Of a DNA stretch of 64,000 bases, positions 32,599 through 41,681 are shown in pieces. Origin of the DNA: CBDCCV01 sp965215025 (GTDB taxonomy: Bacteria; Bacteroidota; Rhodothermia; Rhodothermales; Salinibacteraceae); the NCBI GenBank assembly GCA_965215025.1, contig CBDCCV010000001.1, positions 1,178,001 to 1,242,000 on the forward strand, read 5' to 3'. Within the stretch, counting starts at the first letter, position 1; the number at the start of each line of letters is the position of its first letter. The position numbers and the translations under genes are program-made. Under the pieces are notes generated by a model. It saw nothing but the letters and a program-made list of their open reading frames with translations, had not been told where the DNA came from and searched no databases.

Positions 32599-33654
32599 TT
32601 ACTGGCTCCGCGCCCGCTTGATGAGGATCGCGTGCAGGATGCGTGAGAGGTAGCGCACGTCCGTTCGGAACGGGTGCTTTTCGTACGCCTCCAGGTACCG
32701 CGTCTCCGACGCCAAAATAGCGTCGAAGCCTTCGGGAAGATCCGCGTAGAACGGGGGCAGGAGACCGGGTTTGGACAGCAGCCGCCGCTTCAGAAGTTCC
32801 TCAGGATAGAGGCCCAGATAATGCTCGCTCAGTGGACGGACGCCCACGAGCTTGATGTCCCCCCTCAGCCAGTTCAGTATCATGGGCAGCTCGTCGATCC
32901 ACGTTTTTCGTAGGAATCTGCCCCACGTCGCCACTCTGAAGTCGTCATTAAATTTACCGTTGGATTGCAGGTTGTTTTTTGCATGGATGTACACCTGCAG
33001 GTATTCAGCATACGGATGCATGGTGCGCAGCTTGTAGATGTACACGGGCTGCCCGCCTCGCCCTATCCGCCGCATCTTGAAGACGGGGCCGTAAGAAGGC
33101 ACACCGCCTCCGCTCGGAAGCCCCGCCTTTTGAACGGTAAAGTACAGCTCCTCGCCGATCTCGCGGTATTCCACAATGTTGAAGCCGCAGTAGACCAGCC
33201 TTCCAAGCACCTCTGTCTCTGAGAGGACGCGGCTGCGCCCTTTTGAAGCCAGCTGATAAAGCTTCCGCGTCAGCTTCAGCTTGGGGAAAACCCGCTTTAC
33301 GATGCAGAACAGCACGTAATACGGCCACGAGAGCCAGCGTGGATGTTTCTTCAAGATCTGCCGCTTCAACTGCGAGGCGGTTTGCACGCAACCCGTGTAG
33401 AAACCGCCCGGCAGGAGCTTGCGGTTGACCGCCGCGAAAAAATCGTTGAGGCGCGGCACGTCATTTATCCTCGCCAGATTGACGAGGTCGCGCACCTGTC
33501 CATCGGGCAGGGCCTCGACACGGCGCTGCTCCGTAGTTTCCAGGAAGCAGACCTCCTCGTCCAGCCCTGAAATGACGGCATACTCGCCGACGATAGTCCG
33601 AGAGAGGCCTTGGGCGACATCGGCCGGAGCCGACTGCTGTGCTACGTCCTCCAT
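32599..33654 (-). CDS. Polyprenyl-phosphate sugar-1-phosphate transferase (initiating sugar transferase) with N-terminal methyltransferase-like half-domain
   Basis: The C-terminal part (about residues 190-351) is a bacterial sugar transferase: 'MRRIGRGGQPVYIYKLRTM', 'RFLRKTWIDELPMILNWLRG' and 'KLVGVRPLSEHYLG', which load the first sugar phosphate on undecaprenyl phosphate to start polymer synthesis. Unlike WcaJ-type enzymes, there is no multi-helix N-terminus. The first 190 residues instead ('NDVPRLNDFFAAVNRKLLPGG', 'ETEVLGRLVYCGFNIVEYRE') look like the back half of a SAM methyltransferase, an architecture I have seen in Bacteroidota. ATG 33654 is used. It is the last gene of the minus-strand polysaccharide locus and converges with sdhB. 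Confidence 0.83.
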   Translation of the reverse strand: MEDVAQQSAPADVAQGLSRTIVGEYAVISGLDEEVCFLETTEQRRVEALPDGQVRDLVNLARINDVPRLNDFFAAVNRKLLPGGFYTGCVQTASQLKRQILKKHPRWLSWPYYVLFCIVKRVFPKLKLTRKLYQLASKGRSRVLSETEVLGRLVYCGFNIVEYREIGEELYFTVQKAGLPSGGGVPSYGPVFKMRRIGRGGQPVYIYKLRTMHPYAEYLQVYIHAKNNLQSNGKFNDDFRVATWGRFLRKTWIDELPMILNWLRGDIKLVGVRPLSEHYLGLYPEELLKRRLLSKPGLLPPFYADLPEGFDAILASETRYLEAYEKHPFRTDVRYLSRILHAILIKRARSQ

Positions 33655-34172
33655 AATCTCCTCATAGAAAAATGGGCGAGTGCACAAATGCCTCAGCGCC
33701 CCCTCCGAGCAGTCTATCCAGACCACGTTTGCCCACTCTGCAGGCCTGCATCTTTTTCAGATGCTTCCTCCGCCGGCGTGCGCCTCTTGCGCAGAAATCG
33801 CCGGGAGGAAACGGCTTACTCATACGGGCTGCCAGGGAGGGCTGCGAGTGCGTCTCTCGTCCGCTGGAAGCTGCCTACTATGCAAGACAACTAAGAATCC
33901 ACTTTCGTGCAGAAGTCTAACGCTCGTCAGCAAGGCGCTTTTGGCGCACTTCTGGCGAGAAGGAAGCGCTTCTGGCGCAGCTGTGACGAGCCATTTTGAG
34001 TTGTAGACGAGGTGCTGACCCGCCGCCTGGTCGTCCGGCTCCGCTCTTACCGTTGGGACCCGGCCAACGTGCGTGCGGCCTGCTTATGCACGAGGTCTCT
34101 GAAGCGCCGGAAGGCTGCGCTAGCAGCCCGCTGCGTGTCGGTGTCCGCTCGCAGAGGAGGGCGATGCCGGCA
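33655..34172. other. 518-base region with no recognised gene
   Basis: Between the LamG-like gene and the sugar transferase gene (both minus). Short open frames exist on both strands, but none has a plausible composition or start. Near 33929-33985 a rough direct repeat occurs ('ggcgcttttggcgcacttct' and 'agcgcttctggcgcagctgt'). It would contain the promoter for the sugar transferase if that gene is not read through from upstream. GC content falls locally at 33880-33920. Confidence 0.4.
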
Positions 34173-35741
34173 TCAGAGATCGCCGTAGGTGCGGCCGGCG
34201 CCGCCGTTGTAGAGCCACGCCACCTCCTCGTCCGTGAGGTACGCTTGCCAGACGGACTGCTCATCCACGCGCAGCCCGCCGGCGTTGAGCCACCACCAGT
34301 GATCGCCGTCGCCGAGGTTTATGGGAGCGGAGAGCGCCTCCTCGGCGTCCGGTCCGCCGTCCACGCGCAGGCGGACCGTCCTCGCGGAGGCGTCGTAGCG
34401 CAGCGTCACCATCTGCCACGTGTCGCGCACGAGGCCGTTGTTCTGCACGCGCGCTAAGTCGTCTTGCTCGGTCTCAACCTTTCCTTCCTCAGCAGTAGAG
34501 TCGGCAGAGCCGGCATGGAAGATGAAGGCGTAGCGTTCCTTCCACGGCACCGTCTTTAGCCTCAGAGGGAACGCGCCATTTTCGGCCGCCCATATCATGC
34601 CGGTTTCCGTCTCCGCCGCAGGCACGTACACCCAGCTCACCACGCTGAAGTCCTCGGACAGGTCAAGCGGGAAGGCCGGGGCGCTGTTCTTCGTGTCGAG
34701 CCGGCCCTCCGGCCCCAGGTCTACGGCCTGGCCTTGGACGCCGGGCACGGCGCCGCCGCCCACGGGCTTGCCTTCGGCCACCTCCAGGTCCACGCTCGAG
34801 TGCGCGTCAGTGCGCGTAGCCGTGGCGCCGGCCTCCTCCATCGGGTGCCAAGCCAGCAAGCCTGCCGTGGCCGGCGCCGTGCCTGCGGCTGAGCCGCTGG
34901 AGGAAGAGTCTTCGCCGCCGACCTCGACGTAGGCGCGCCCGGCGCCGCCGTTGTAGAGCCACGCCAGCTCAGCTTCGCTCAAGTAGGCTTGCCAGACGGA
35001 CTGCTCGTCAAGGCGCGCGGGTGATCCGCTCCCCTCGATGCGCGCCTCGTTTGCCGACGGTCCGGCGAGAGGAGTGGAAAGCGTATCCGAGACATCGGCG
35101 TTCATGTTGACGCGCAGGCGCACGGTGTTTGTGGCCGCCTCGTGGCGCAGCGTCACCATCTGCCAGGTGTCGGGGGCGAAGTCGGTATTCGTGACGTATT
35201 GCGTGCGGGCCTCTTCATCGACGATGGCCACGTAGTCGGAATCGTCGGGCCGGACTTGGATCCTCACGTTCGCCGCTCCTCCGCCCGTCCTCCACAGGTA
35301 AACGTCTCCCGAGGCCGCGGACGGCGTGTACGCCCACGTCACAATGGTGAAGTCCTGCCTCACGTCCAGGGGGAAGGTCGGGGTTGCGTTCGTGGTCCTG
35401 AGGTCGCCGTCGCCCAGCTCCATCGCGTTTCCTATGAGGCCCGCGGCGGCTCCGTTGGCAGCGACCAGGACGTTGCCGTAGTTGGTGGTGCCGTGCGCGT
35501 CGGCGCGGGGGGCGTTGGGGGCGGCCTCCTCCATGGGGTACCACGATAGCAGGCCCGCCGTGGCCGGCGCCGCGCCGCTGGAGGACGGACCTGCTCCGCT
35601 GTGGTGCGGGCCGCCGTTGTAGAGGCGCCCCACTTCTTCGTCCCAGAACACCCCCGCCCCGATCAGCAGGATCACGCAGAGGAGCGCCAGTCCCTTCACC
35701 CATGCCGGAGTGGCGCGGAGGCTTGCGAACAGCTTGCGCAT
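34173..35741 (-). CDS. Membrane-anchored protein with two LamG/concanavalin-like repeats
   Basis: A 522-residue protein. Residues 1-14 are basic and 15-32 form a membrane helix (WVKGLALLCVILLIGAGVFW), so the rest is outside the cytoplasm. Two repeats of about 210 residues follow, each starting 'PATAGLL(S/A)W(Y/H)PMEEA' and ending '(E/V)LAWLYNGGAGR' or 'EVAWLYNGGAGR', with internal 'FPLD..(E/Q)DF(T/S)(I/V)V(T/S)W.Y.P' and 'DTWQMVTLR(H/Y)(E/D)A' strands typical of Laminin-G-like domains. A third 'DEEVGRLYNGG' motif right after the membrane helix is the end of a lost repeat. A Ser/Gly linker separates the units. It may bind the locus's polysaccharide. Confidence 0.75.
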   Translation of the reverse strand: MRKLFASLRATPAWVKGLALLCVILLIGAGVFWDEEVGRLYNGGPHHSGAGPSSSGAAPATAGLLSWYPMEEAAPNAPRADAHGTTNYGNVLVAANGAAAGLIGNAMELGDGDLRTTNATPTFPLDVRQDFTIVTWAYTPSAASGDVYLWRTGGGAANVRIQVRPDDSDYVAIVDEEARTQYVTNTDFAPDTWQMVTLRHEAATNTVRLRVNMNADVSDTLSTPLAGPSANEARIEGSGSPARLDEQSVWQAYLSEAELAWLYNGGAGRAYVEVGGEDSSSSGSAAGTAPATAGLLAWHPMEEAGATATRTDAHSSVDLEVAEGKPVGGGAVPGVQGQAVDLGPEGRLDTKNSAPAFPLDLSEDFSVVSWVYVPAAETETGMIWAAENGAFPLRLKTVPWKERYAFIFHAGSADSTAEEGKVETEQDDLARVQNNGLVRDTWQMVTLRYDASARTVRLRVDGGPDAEEALSAPINLGDGDHWWWLNAGGLRVDEQSVWQAYLTDEEVAWLYNGGAGRTYGDL

Positions 35742-35902
35742 GGTATCTCCTCGGAATGTGGTGGTTATGCCTCTCGTTCTTGTTGTGCGCGGGCCGCCTC
35801 GCGGAGCGCGTCTGCGGCGGCGCAACCGCGCTCTAGAATGGGCAGCCCGTCCCTGCGACCTGCGCGTGCGGAAGAACCGGCGGAAAGCTGCGAGCCGGGT
35901 CC

Positions 35903-37021
35903 TCAGCGGAGCGCGGGAGGCGTTGAAGCCATCTGCCTCACCAGGATTTCGGCGATGCGCTCGGCGGCGCGCCCGTCCCAGAGCGGCGGAACCTCTCCCT
36001 GCTTCCAGCGGCCGGCCAGCGCCTCTTCCACCGCCCGCACCACGGCCTCGACGTCGAGCGGCAGCAGGACGTTCGTTCCCGCCTCCGCCGTTACGGGGCG
36101 CTCCGTGGAATCGCGCAGCGTGATGCAGGGGACCTGAAGAAACGTGGTCTCTTCCTGCACGCCCCCGCTATCGGTGACGACGACGCCGGCGTGCATCATC
36201 AGGTTGAGGAACTCCAGGTAGCCGACCGGCTCCATAAGGCGAAGCGCCTCGGTCGCGCTGAGGCGCTCGAGCAAGCCTTCCCGTTTTAGGTTCCCCCGCG
36301 TGCGGGGATGGAGCGGGAACACGACGGGCTGCTGCGCGGCCAGCTCTTGCAGCAGCTTCGCGATGAGCGCCAGATGCTCTGGCACGTCCACGTTGGCGGG
36401 GCGGTGCATCGTCATCAGGACGTACTCCTCGCGGGGCAGCCCGAGGCGCTCGGCCGTCCCGGCCTCGGCCGCCTTGCTCTTAAAGCGCATGAGCGAATCG
36501 ATCATCACGTTGCCGGTGAAGAAGATCTTCTCCTCGGCTACGCCCTCGCGTTGCAGGTTGCGTCGGCCGCTCTCCTCGGTGACGAAGAGGAGGTCGGAGA
36601 TGGCGTCGGTGAGCAGGCGGTTGACCTCCTCCGGCATGGTGCGGTCGCCGCTGCGCAGGCCCGCCTCCACGTGAGCGACCGGGATGCAGAGCTTGGCGCA
36701 GACGAGCGCGCAGGCGAGCGTCGAGTTCACGTCGCCCACCACCACGACGAGGTCCGGGCGCTCGCCCAGCACCTCCTGCTCGAAGGCCATCATGATCCGC
36801 GCCGTCTGCTCGGCGTGGGAGCCGCTCCCGATGTTCAGGTACACGTCCGGCTCGGGCAGCTCGAGCTGCCGGAAGAACACGTCGCTCATCTTCGCGTCGT
36901 AGTGCTGCCCGGTGTGCAGGATGCGCGAGCGGATCTCGGGGACTTGAGAGAAGGCCGCGTGCAGCGCCCCTACCTTGATGAAGTTTGGGCGGGCGCCTAC
37001 GACGCTAAGAACGTGGATCAT
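35903..37021 (-). CDS. wecB: UDP-N-acetylglucosamine 2-epimerase family (WecB/WbpI)
   Basis: Non-hydrolysing epimerase inverting C2 of UDP-GlcNAc, or of UDP-GlcNAc(3NAc)A in WbpI-type enzymes. Motifs: 'LSVVGARPNFIKVGAL' (N-terminal UDP-binding), 'GDVNSTLACAL', 'HVEAGLRSGDRTMPEEVNR', 'HPRTRGNL' and 'TDSGGVQEETTFLQVPCITL'. The length of 372 residues is normal. In this locus WbpB-, WbpD- and WbpE-like genes at 60.5-63.8 kb make a diaminouronic acid precursor, so the WbpI role (giving UDP-ManNAc(3NAc)A) is as likely as simple UDP-ManNAc formation. ATG 37021 is chosen; an in-frame start 14 codons upstream has no support. Confidence 0.9.
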   Translation of the reverse strand: MIHVLSVVGARPNFIKVGALHAAFSQVPEIRSRILHTGQHYDAKMSDVFFRQLELPEPDVYLNIGSGSHAEQTARIMMAFEQEVLGERPDLVVVVGDVNSTLACALVCAKLCIPVAHVEAGLRSGDRTMPEEVNRLLTDAISDLLFVTEESGRRNLQREGVAEEKIFFTGNVMIDSLMRFKSKAAEAGTAERLGLPREEYVLMTMHRPANVDVPEHLALIAKLLQELAAQQPVVFPLHPRTRGNLKREGLLERLSATEALRLMEPVGYLEFLNLMMHAGVVVTDSGGVQEETTFLQVPCITLRDSTERPVTAEAGTNVLLPLDVEAVVRAVEEALAGRWKQGEVPPLWDGRAAERIAEILVRQMASTPPALR

Positions 37022-37069
37022 GTCGCAACGCTCGCATGGTTGTAAGAGCCGTTGATGCCGCACATGCTG

Positions 37070-38083
37070 CTATCCTTTCGGGGTCAATCCTTGGATGAGC
37101 GAAACCCACGCCTGCTCGAAGTACCGGCTGTCGAACTGCTTCACGAAGTCGTAGCCTCGTTGCCCCAACTCATCCCTGTTACGCAGAACTTGGCGAACGG
37201 CTTGGGGCAGCTTCTCTGCCTCGGTCACAACGCACTGCCCGCCTCCTTTCAGCAGCTCGCGCATTCCCCCGCTGCCCGATCCAATCACAGGCGTCCGGCA
37301 CAGCATCGCCTCGTGTGCCACGCGGCTCCAACCTTCCAACAAACGAGACATGCAGACAACTACGTCGCAGGCCTTGAGCAGACACAAGTAGTCTTGCCTG
37401 GGAAGATTCAACTGCTTCACAGGCAGAGAAGCGTCTGGCATACGGCCAGTCATGACGAGCGTGTACCCCTCATCCTTGAGCGCTTCGTACACTTGTCTTC
37501 CCCCCTTATCCTTGCCCATGTTCCCTGCATACACGAGCGGCTTATCCAAGGGGACATCGTAGCGCTCCAAAGACGCGCTGACTTCTTGATCTGAGAAGTG
37601 AAATTCTTGCAAGTCAAACGAGTTGTGAATTACGCGCACGCGCTCGCAACCGAGCTTTAGCAACTCGTTCTTCCAGAATTCCGAGACTGTGACGACCACG
37701 TCGGTCCGAGGCAAGCGACCCCGAAGCTGCCTGAAGAGCCAGCGGTGCTTCAAGGTCTTCCGCATAAGAGAGTAATCAATGTGATGCAACATCGTGGCCT
37801 CCACAGGCGCCTGAGCAACAGGGGTGAGTGCCGCCAGAGAAGGCTCCTTAACAATCAGATCCCCTGCCGGCCGATGCCCACGCATTCTCCAAGCGTAACG
37901 GAATGCCCCTTCATCTTCGGAACGCACCGCAACGGGATCAAGAGATATGTCAAACGGCTTACTAAGAGCTTGAATCGCGTAGAAATCGTAGGCGTTGCCT
38001 CCATTGGCGCGCTTGTCAAGCGTGCCAGCCTGAACGGAATCGAACAACAGCTTGGAGCGGGTTTGCCAGACAATCTCTGCCAT
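37070..38083 (-). CDS. Glycosyltransferase, family 4-like
   Basis: A 337-residue GT-B glycosyltransferase. The C-terminal domain shows 'PLVYAGNMGKDKGGRQVYEALKD' (start of the nucleotide-sugar domain) and 'GWSRVAHEAMLCRTPVIGSGSGGMREL', the E-x7-E-like acceptor region of GT4. The N-terminal acceptor domain has 'MLHHIDYSLM' and 'VVTVSEFWKNEL'. The start is ATG 38083, overlapping the upstream sulfotransferase stop by one base (TGATG). GC content is visibly lower than in the flanking housekeeping genes. Donor and acceptor cannot be told. Confidence 0.8.
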   Translation of the reverse strand: MAEIVWQTRSKLLFDSVQAGTLDKRANGGNAYDFYAIQALSKPFDISLDPVAVRSEDEGAFRYAWRMRGHRPAGDLIVKEPSLAALTPVAQAPVEATMLHHIDYSLMRKTLKHRWLFRQLRGRLPRTDVVVTVSEFWKNELLKLGCERVRVIHNSFDLQEFHFSDQEVSASLERYDVPLDKPLVYAGNMGKDKGGRQVYEALKDEGYTLVMTGRMPDASLPVKQLNLPRQDYLCLLKACDVVVCMSRLLEGWSRVAHEAMLCRTPVIGSGSGGMRELLKGGGQCVVTEAEKLPQAVRQVLRNRDELGQRGYDFVKQFDSRYFEQAWVSLIQGLTPKG

Positions 38084-38844
38084 CAACTCTGCGACCGGGG
38101 TCGATGCTCGGGTAAAGGATAATTGTGCTTTGATAACCATTCGGAAAACTCTACTTCGATCTGCTGCACCAGCTCTGCCGAGAGCCAGCTATGCCAACTC
38201 CCATGCCTGCCATCCGTGACATGACTCTTATGCAATAAGTTATCTGGATTGTGCCTGTGATTCTCACTCTTTGAAGGAGTGCTGCTGTAGCTCATGCTTC
38301 CCAGCTCAGTGAGAATGTCGTCTGCATCATAATTCTCAACGTCAAGCACATGCGCTAAACGGCGCAGAGTAACAGAGGGGTTCTTCACCATGTCTTCGTA
38401 GCGCATGGCAAAGTCAGCAACGGGCCTCCACTGCAAATCTCTCCTGATCTGTTTTCTGGTGTCTTCTATGTTAGGCTCCACACCAGAGAAGCGTTTCAAG
38501 CTGGCCAATACGTCTCGGATATCTCTGAAAGAGTAGAGGACCGTCGAAGCGTGGCGAGCGGCAAAAGGCTCGAAACGATGGGCTTTCAGTAGTATAACCG
38601 TCTTTTCCCCTTTCAGGACATCAACATCCCCGATCCATCCAGACATTAACTTTTCTGTGCCAGAACGCTGCAGTAACAGCCGTGCGGCGTTGAACATCCA
38701 GGTGCTCCCAGATCGGTGCATCCCTGCTGCTAGGATCATTCTGGCTCTGCGTGATGCCAGCCAACATGCGGCATTTCTCCTGAAGAGGAAGAGATCTCTG
38801 GCAAGCCGTCTCACCACATTATCTTCGCTGACCTTCCAACTCAT
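38083..38844 (-). CDS. Sulfotransferase 1
   Basis: A 253-residue PAPS-dependent sulfotransferase domain protein. The 5'-phosphosulfate loop is 'LAAGMHRSGSTWMFNA' (about residues 38-53), and the 3'-phosphate site is 'LYSFRDIRDVLASLKRF'. The C-terminal region is helical and charged and ends with 'EWLSKHNYPLPEH'. It probably sulfates a sugar hydroxyl or amine of the polymer in the cytoplasm. Its base composition is clearly AT-richer than most of the window, suggesting a foreign origin. Translationally coupled to the glycosyltransferase downstream. Confidence 0.8.
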   Translation of the reverse strand: MSWKVSEDNVVRRLARDLFLFRRNAACWLASRRARMILAAGMHRSGSTWMFNAARLLLQRSGTEKLMSGWIGDVDVLKGEKTVILLKAHRFEPFAARHASTVLYSFRDIRDVLASLKRFSGVEPNIEDTRKQIRRDLQWRPVADFAMRYEDMVKNPSVTLRRLAHVLDVENYDADDILTELGSMSYSSTPSKSENHRHNPDNLLHKSHVTDGRHGSWHSWLSAELVQQIEVEFSEWLSKHNYPLPEHRPRSQS

Positions 38845-38905
38845 CTGAGCGAGAGCTTAATAGTTTAGAGTGTGCAACAGCTTTCTTCCGCTGTCTCAGC
38901 GGTGC

Positions 38906-39658
38906 TCAGTCGTATCCTACCCGATGACGCATTTGGCCGCAGATCTGCTCGAACCTCTGCTTCTGCGCGTCGGACCATTCGGGGTACGGCGGCAGCGAGT
39001 CCTCGACGAAGTTCTTGTTCTTCAGCTTGGCGTAAAGGTAGCGGAATAGCTTCGAGCGGGTTTTGTTGACGCGCGTGTCTTTCTTCGCCAGCCAGTCGGC
39101 TTTGGACAGGCTTAGGTTCAGCGGGCCGAGGAGCCGCTCGTCGAGGTAGTCGTAGTCCGAGATCAGCCGCTCGAACTGGAGCAGCCGGGTGTCTTGGTTC
39201 AGCAGGCGCCGCGTCGTGTCGGCCCAGGTCCAGCACACCTGCTCGAACTTGTCGGCATCGAGCAGCCACCGGATGTCGTCGTCTTCGACGGGCATCGAGT
39301 GGGCGATGCTCTCGCCGCGCCGCACGTAGAGCGACGGCACCACGCGCTGCGGATCGCGCACGAGGTGGTAGACGACGCACCCGTCGAAGACCTGCTTCAG
39401 GGCCGGTACGCTGTAGCGCAGGTAGGAATTGACATCTACGAAGGTCTTGTCAGCGCTAAGCGAGTCGTCCAGCGCCGCCTTGCACCGCTGAAGGTAGGGC
39501 ACCGCGTAGGATTCAGAGCAGACGTACCGACCGAGCACGGGAAACCACTTGTCGCCGACGTACTCGTGATGGGCCTCTACGCCGGGAATGCCGTGCAAGA
39601 GGTGCGAGAGGAACGTGGTGCCGGAGCGTCCCATGCCGGTGACGAATACGTAGCGCAT
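38906..39658 (-). CDS. Sulfotransferase 2
   Basis: A 250-residue sulfotransferase-family protein. The N-terminal loop 'VFVTGMGRSGTTFLSHLLHG' is the 5'-PSB site. 'VVYHLVRDPQRVVPSLYVRRG' contains the R-D-P-x-x-V-x-S motif of the 3'-phosphate site, and 'LLQFERLISDYDYL' corresponds to the acceptor-side strand. It has no signal peptide, so it acts in the cytoplasm. It follows the amidotransferase gene by 64 bases and precedes sulfotransferase 1 by 61. The substrate is presumably an intermediate of the surface polysaccharide. Confidence 0.82.
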   Translation of the reverse strand: MRYVFVTGMGRSGTTFLSHLLHGIPGVEAHHEYVGDKWFPVLGRYVCSESYAVPYLQRCKAALDDSLSADKTFVDVNSYLRYSVPALKQVFDGCVVYHLVRDPQRVVPSLYVRRGESIAHSMPVEDDDIRWLLDADKFEQVCWTWADTTRRLLNQDTRLLQFERLISDYDYLDERLLGPLNLSLSKADWLAKKDTRVNKTRSKLFRYLYAKLKNKNFVEDSLPPYPEWSDAQKQRFEQICGQMRHRVGYD

Positions 39659-39722
39659 GATTAAGAGGGGTTTGCGTTCGTTTTTGGTTCAGCGTGCGCC
39701 GCGTTGGGCAGATCCTTCTCCC

Positions 39723-41624
39723 TCAAAACAGCCACTTCTCGAACCAGGCGGTCAGGAAGTACATGTTCCAGAGCGGCGTGGTGTGGTTCGTGTTGCCCGA
39801 CTTGAAGGCGCGGACCTGCCGCAGCATGGCTTCTTCGTCAAACAGCCCCGTCTCTCGGCAGAACGCCGGGACGTGCGCCTCCAGGTAGTCGATCATGATG
39901 TCGCCGGCCCACTCCTCGAGCGGAACGCAGAAGCCTTGCTTGCGGCGGTAGAGCACTTCGCGGGGGAGCACCTGCTCCAGCGACTTCTTGAGGATGGCCT
40001 TGGGTTCGCCGCCGGCTACCTTGAGGCGGCCCGGAAGCGAGAGCGCGTAATTTACGAGGTCGTGGTCGAGAAACGGCACGCGAAGCTCGATGGAGTGCGC
40101 CATGCCGAGGCGGTCGGCGCGGTAGAGGTAGAAGTCCGGCACGATGCTCTTGAGACCCAGGAAGCACATCCAGTCCACGTCGTGCATCGGGCGGCCGTGC
40201 TTCGGGGCGGCCTCGAAGAGCCGCTTGAAGTAGAGCATCTCCGCGTAGGAACTGACGCCCTCCATGCGCCGGGCGTAGGCGTCGCTCAGGAAGCCGCCCT
40301 TGACCGACTCCTTGAACCCCTTCGCCCCGCCCCAGAAGAACTCCTGCCCCTGCGCCGCCCGGCTCAGCATCTCGTAGGCCGGCGAGCTTTGGTCCACGGC
40401 GCCGTACGCTTTGGCGGCCAGGCGCTTGAGCGGCGCCGGCGCGCGCGCGAAGCGCCTGAAGTGCGGGTACCACCGGACGTAGCGCATCCAGCCACGGTAC
40501 CCGCCAAAGGCCTCGTCCGCGCCGTCGCCGGTGAGCACCACGATGGTCCCGTTCTCGCGCGCAAGCTGCGAGATGAAGTAGATCGGGATCGAGGTGGCGT
40601 CGGCCAGCGGCTCGTCATAGATCTCGACCACGCGCGGCAAGAACGCGCGGATGTCCTCCGGCGTGACGATCCGCTCGTGGTGATCGGTGCCGAACCGGCG
40701 GGCCACGGCGCGCGCGTGCTCCAGCTCGTCGTAGCCCGGTGCGTCCTCGAAGCCGATGGAGTACGTCTTGATCTGCTTATCGGTCCGCTCGCTCATGAGC
40801 GCTACGATGGCGCTCGAATCCACGCCGCCGCTCAGGAACGCGCCCACGGGCACGTCGCTAATCATCCGGTACTCCACGGACCGCCGCAGCTCGCGGAGCA
40901 GCCGCGCCTCCAGCTCGTCCTCGCTCCAGGCGTCGTAGTTGGTGTAGGTGACTTCCCAGAAGGGTTCGCAGGCTTTGATGCCTTCCCGCCCCACGGTCAT
41001 CGCGTGGCCGGGCCGCAGCTTGTAGATGTTCTTGAACATCGTCCGCGGCGGCATCACCTTGCTGAAGGTGAGGAAGTGGTAGAGCGCCTCCTCGTCCAGC
41101 TCCGCGCGCACCCACGGCAGCTTCAGGAGTGCCTTGATCTCGGAGGAGAAGGCGAAGACGCCCTGCTGATGCGTGTAGTAGAGCGGCTTGATGCCGATGC
41201 GGTCGCGGGCCAGGAGCAGTTCGTCTTTCTGGGGATCCCAGAGCGCCAGGGCAAACATGCCGTTGAGCCGATCCAGAAAGCGCTTGCCGTCGCGCTCGTA
41301 GAGGTAGAGCAGCACCTCGGTATCCGTCTCCGAGAAGAAGGGCTGCCCGTTCAGCTCCGCCTTCAGCTCCTGGAAGTTGTAGACCTCGCCGTTGAACACG
41401 ATGGCCGGCCCCCGCTCAGAGAGCATGGGCTGATGCCCGGCGGAGGAGAGGTCCAGGATGCTCAGCCGCCGATGGCCCAGGTACAGCCGGCGCCGCGCGT
41501 CGTGCCACACGCCCGCGTCGTCCGGCCCGCGATGGCAAAGGGCCTGGTTCATCTGCTCCACGACCCCGGCCGCTTCGCTCAGGGGAGCGCCCGTGGTGCT
41601 AAGCAGACCGTTGATTCCGCACAT
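39723..41624 (-). CDS. asnB: Asparagine synthase-type glutamine amidotransferase
   Basis: A 633-residue class II amidotransferase. The N-terminal nucleophile Cys2 is in 'MCGINGLLSTTG', glutaminase residues are in 'HRGPDDAGVW' and 'VFNGEVYNFQEL', and the synthetase domain has the ATP pyrophosphatase loop 'AFLSGGVDSSAIVALMSE' and 'LTGDGADEAFGGYRGW'. Such genes in polysaccharide loci (WbpS in Pseudomonas, for example) amidate a uronic acid carboxylate instead of making free asparagine. The diaminouronic acid genes at 60.5-63.8 kb suggest that role here. Both roles fit the sequence. Confidence 0.9.
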   Translation of the reverse strand: MCGINGLLSTTGAPLSEAAGVVEQMNQALCHRGPDDAGVWHDARRRLYLGHRRLSILDLSSAGHQPMLSERGPAIVFNGEVYNFQELKAELNGQPFFSETDTEVLLYLYERDGKRFLDRLNGMFALALWDPQKDELLLARDRIGIKPLYYTHQQGVFAFSSEIKALLKLPWVRAELDEEALYHFLTFSKVMPPRTMFKNIYKLRPGHAMTVGREGIKACEPFWEVTYTNYDAWSEDELEARLLRELRRSVEYRMISDVPVGAFLSGGVDSSAIVALMSERTDKQIKTYSIGFEDAPGYDELEHARAVARRFGTDHHERIVTPEDIRAFLPRVVEIYDEPLADATSIPIYFISQLARENGTIVVLTGDGADEAFGGYRGWMRYVRWYPHFRRFARAPAPLKRLAAKAYGAVDQSSPAYEMLSRAAQGQEFFWGGAKGFKESVKGGFLSDAYARRMEGVSSYAEMLYFKRLFEAAPKHGRPMHDVDWMCFLGLKSIVPDFYLYRADRLGMAHSIELRVPFLDHDLVNYALSLPGRLKVAGGEPKAILKKSLEQVLPREVLYRRKQGFCVPLEEWAGDIMIDYLEAHVPAFCRETGLFDEEAMLRQVRAFKSGNTNHTTPLWNMYFLTAWFEKWLF

Positions 41625-41681
41625 ATGGGGAAGTCGAAGAAAGGGGATTCAAGTTGTGTGCTATTTGCAGGCCGCGCAATA

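Noticed and set aside
33680..34006. Small plus-strand gene in the gap before the LamG-like gene
   Set aside because: The 108-residue product has no domain, no start context and unlikely composition (Cys, Ser, His scattered), so it was treated as chance.
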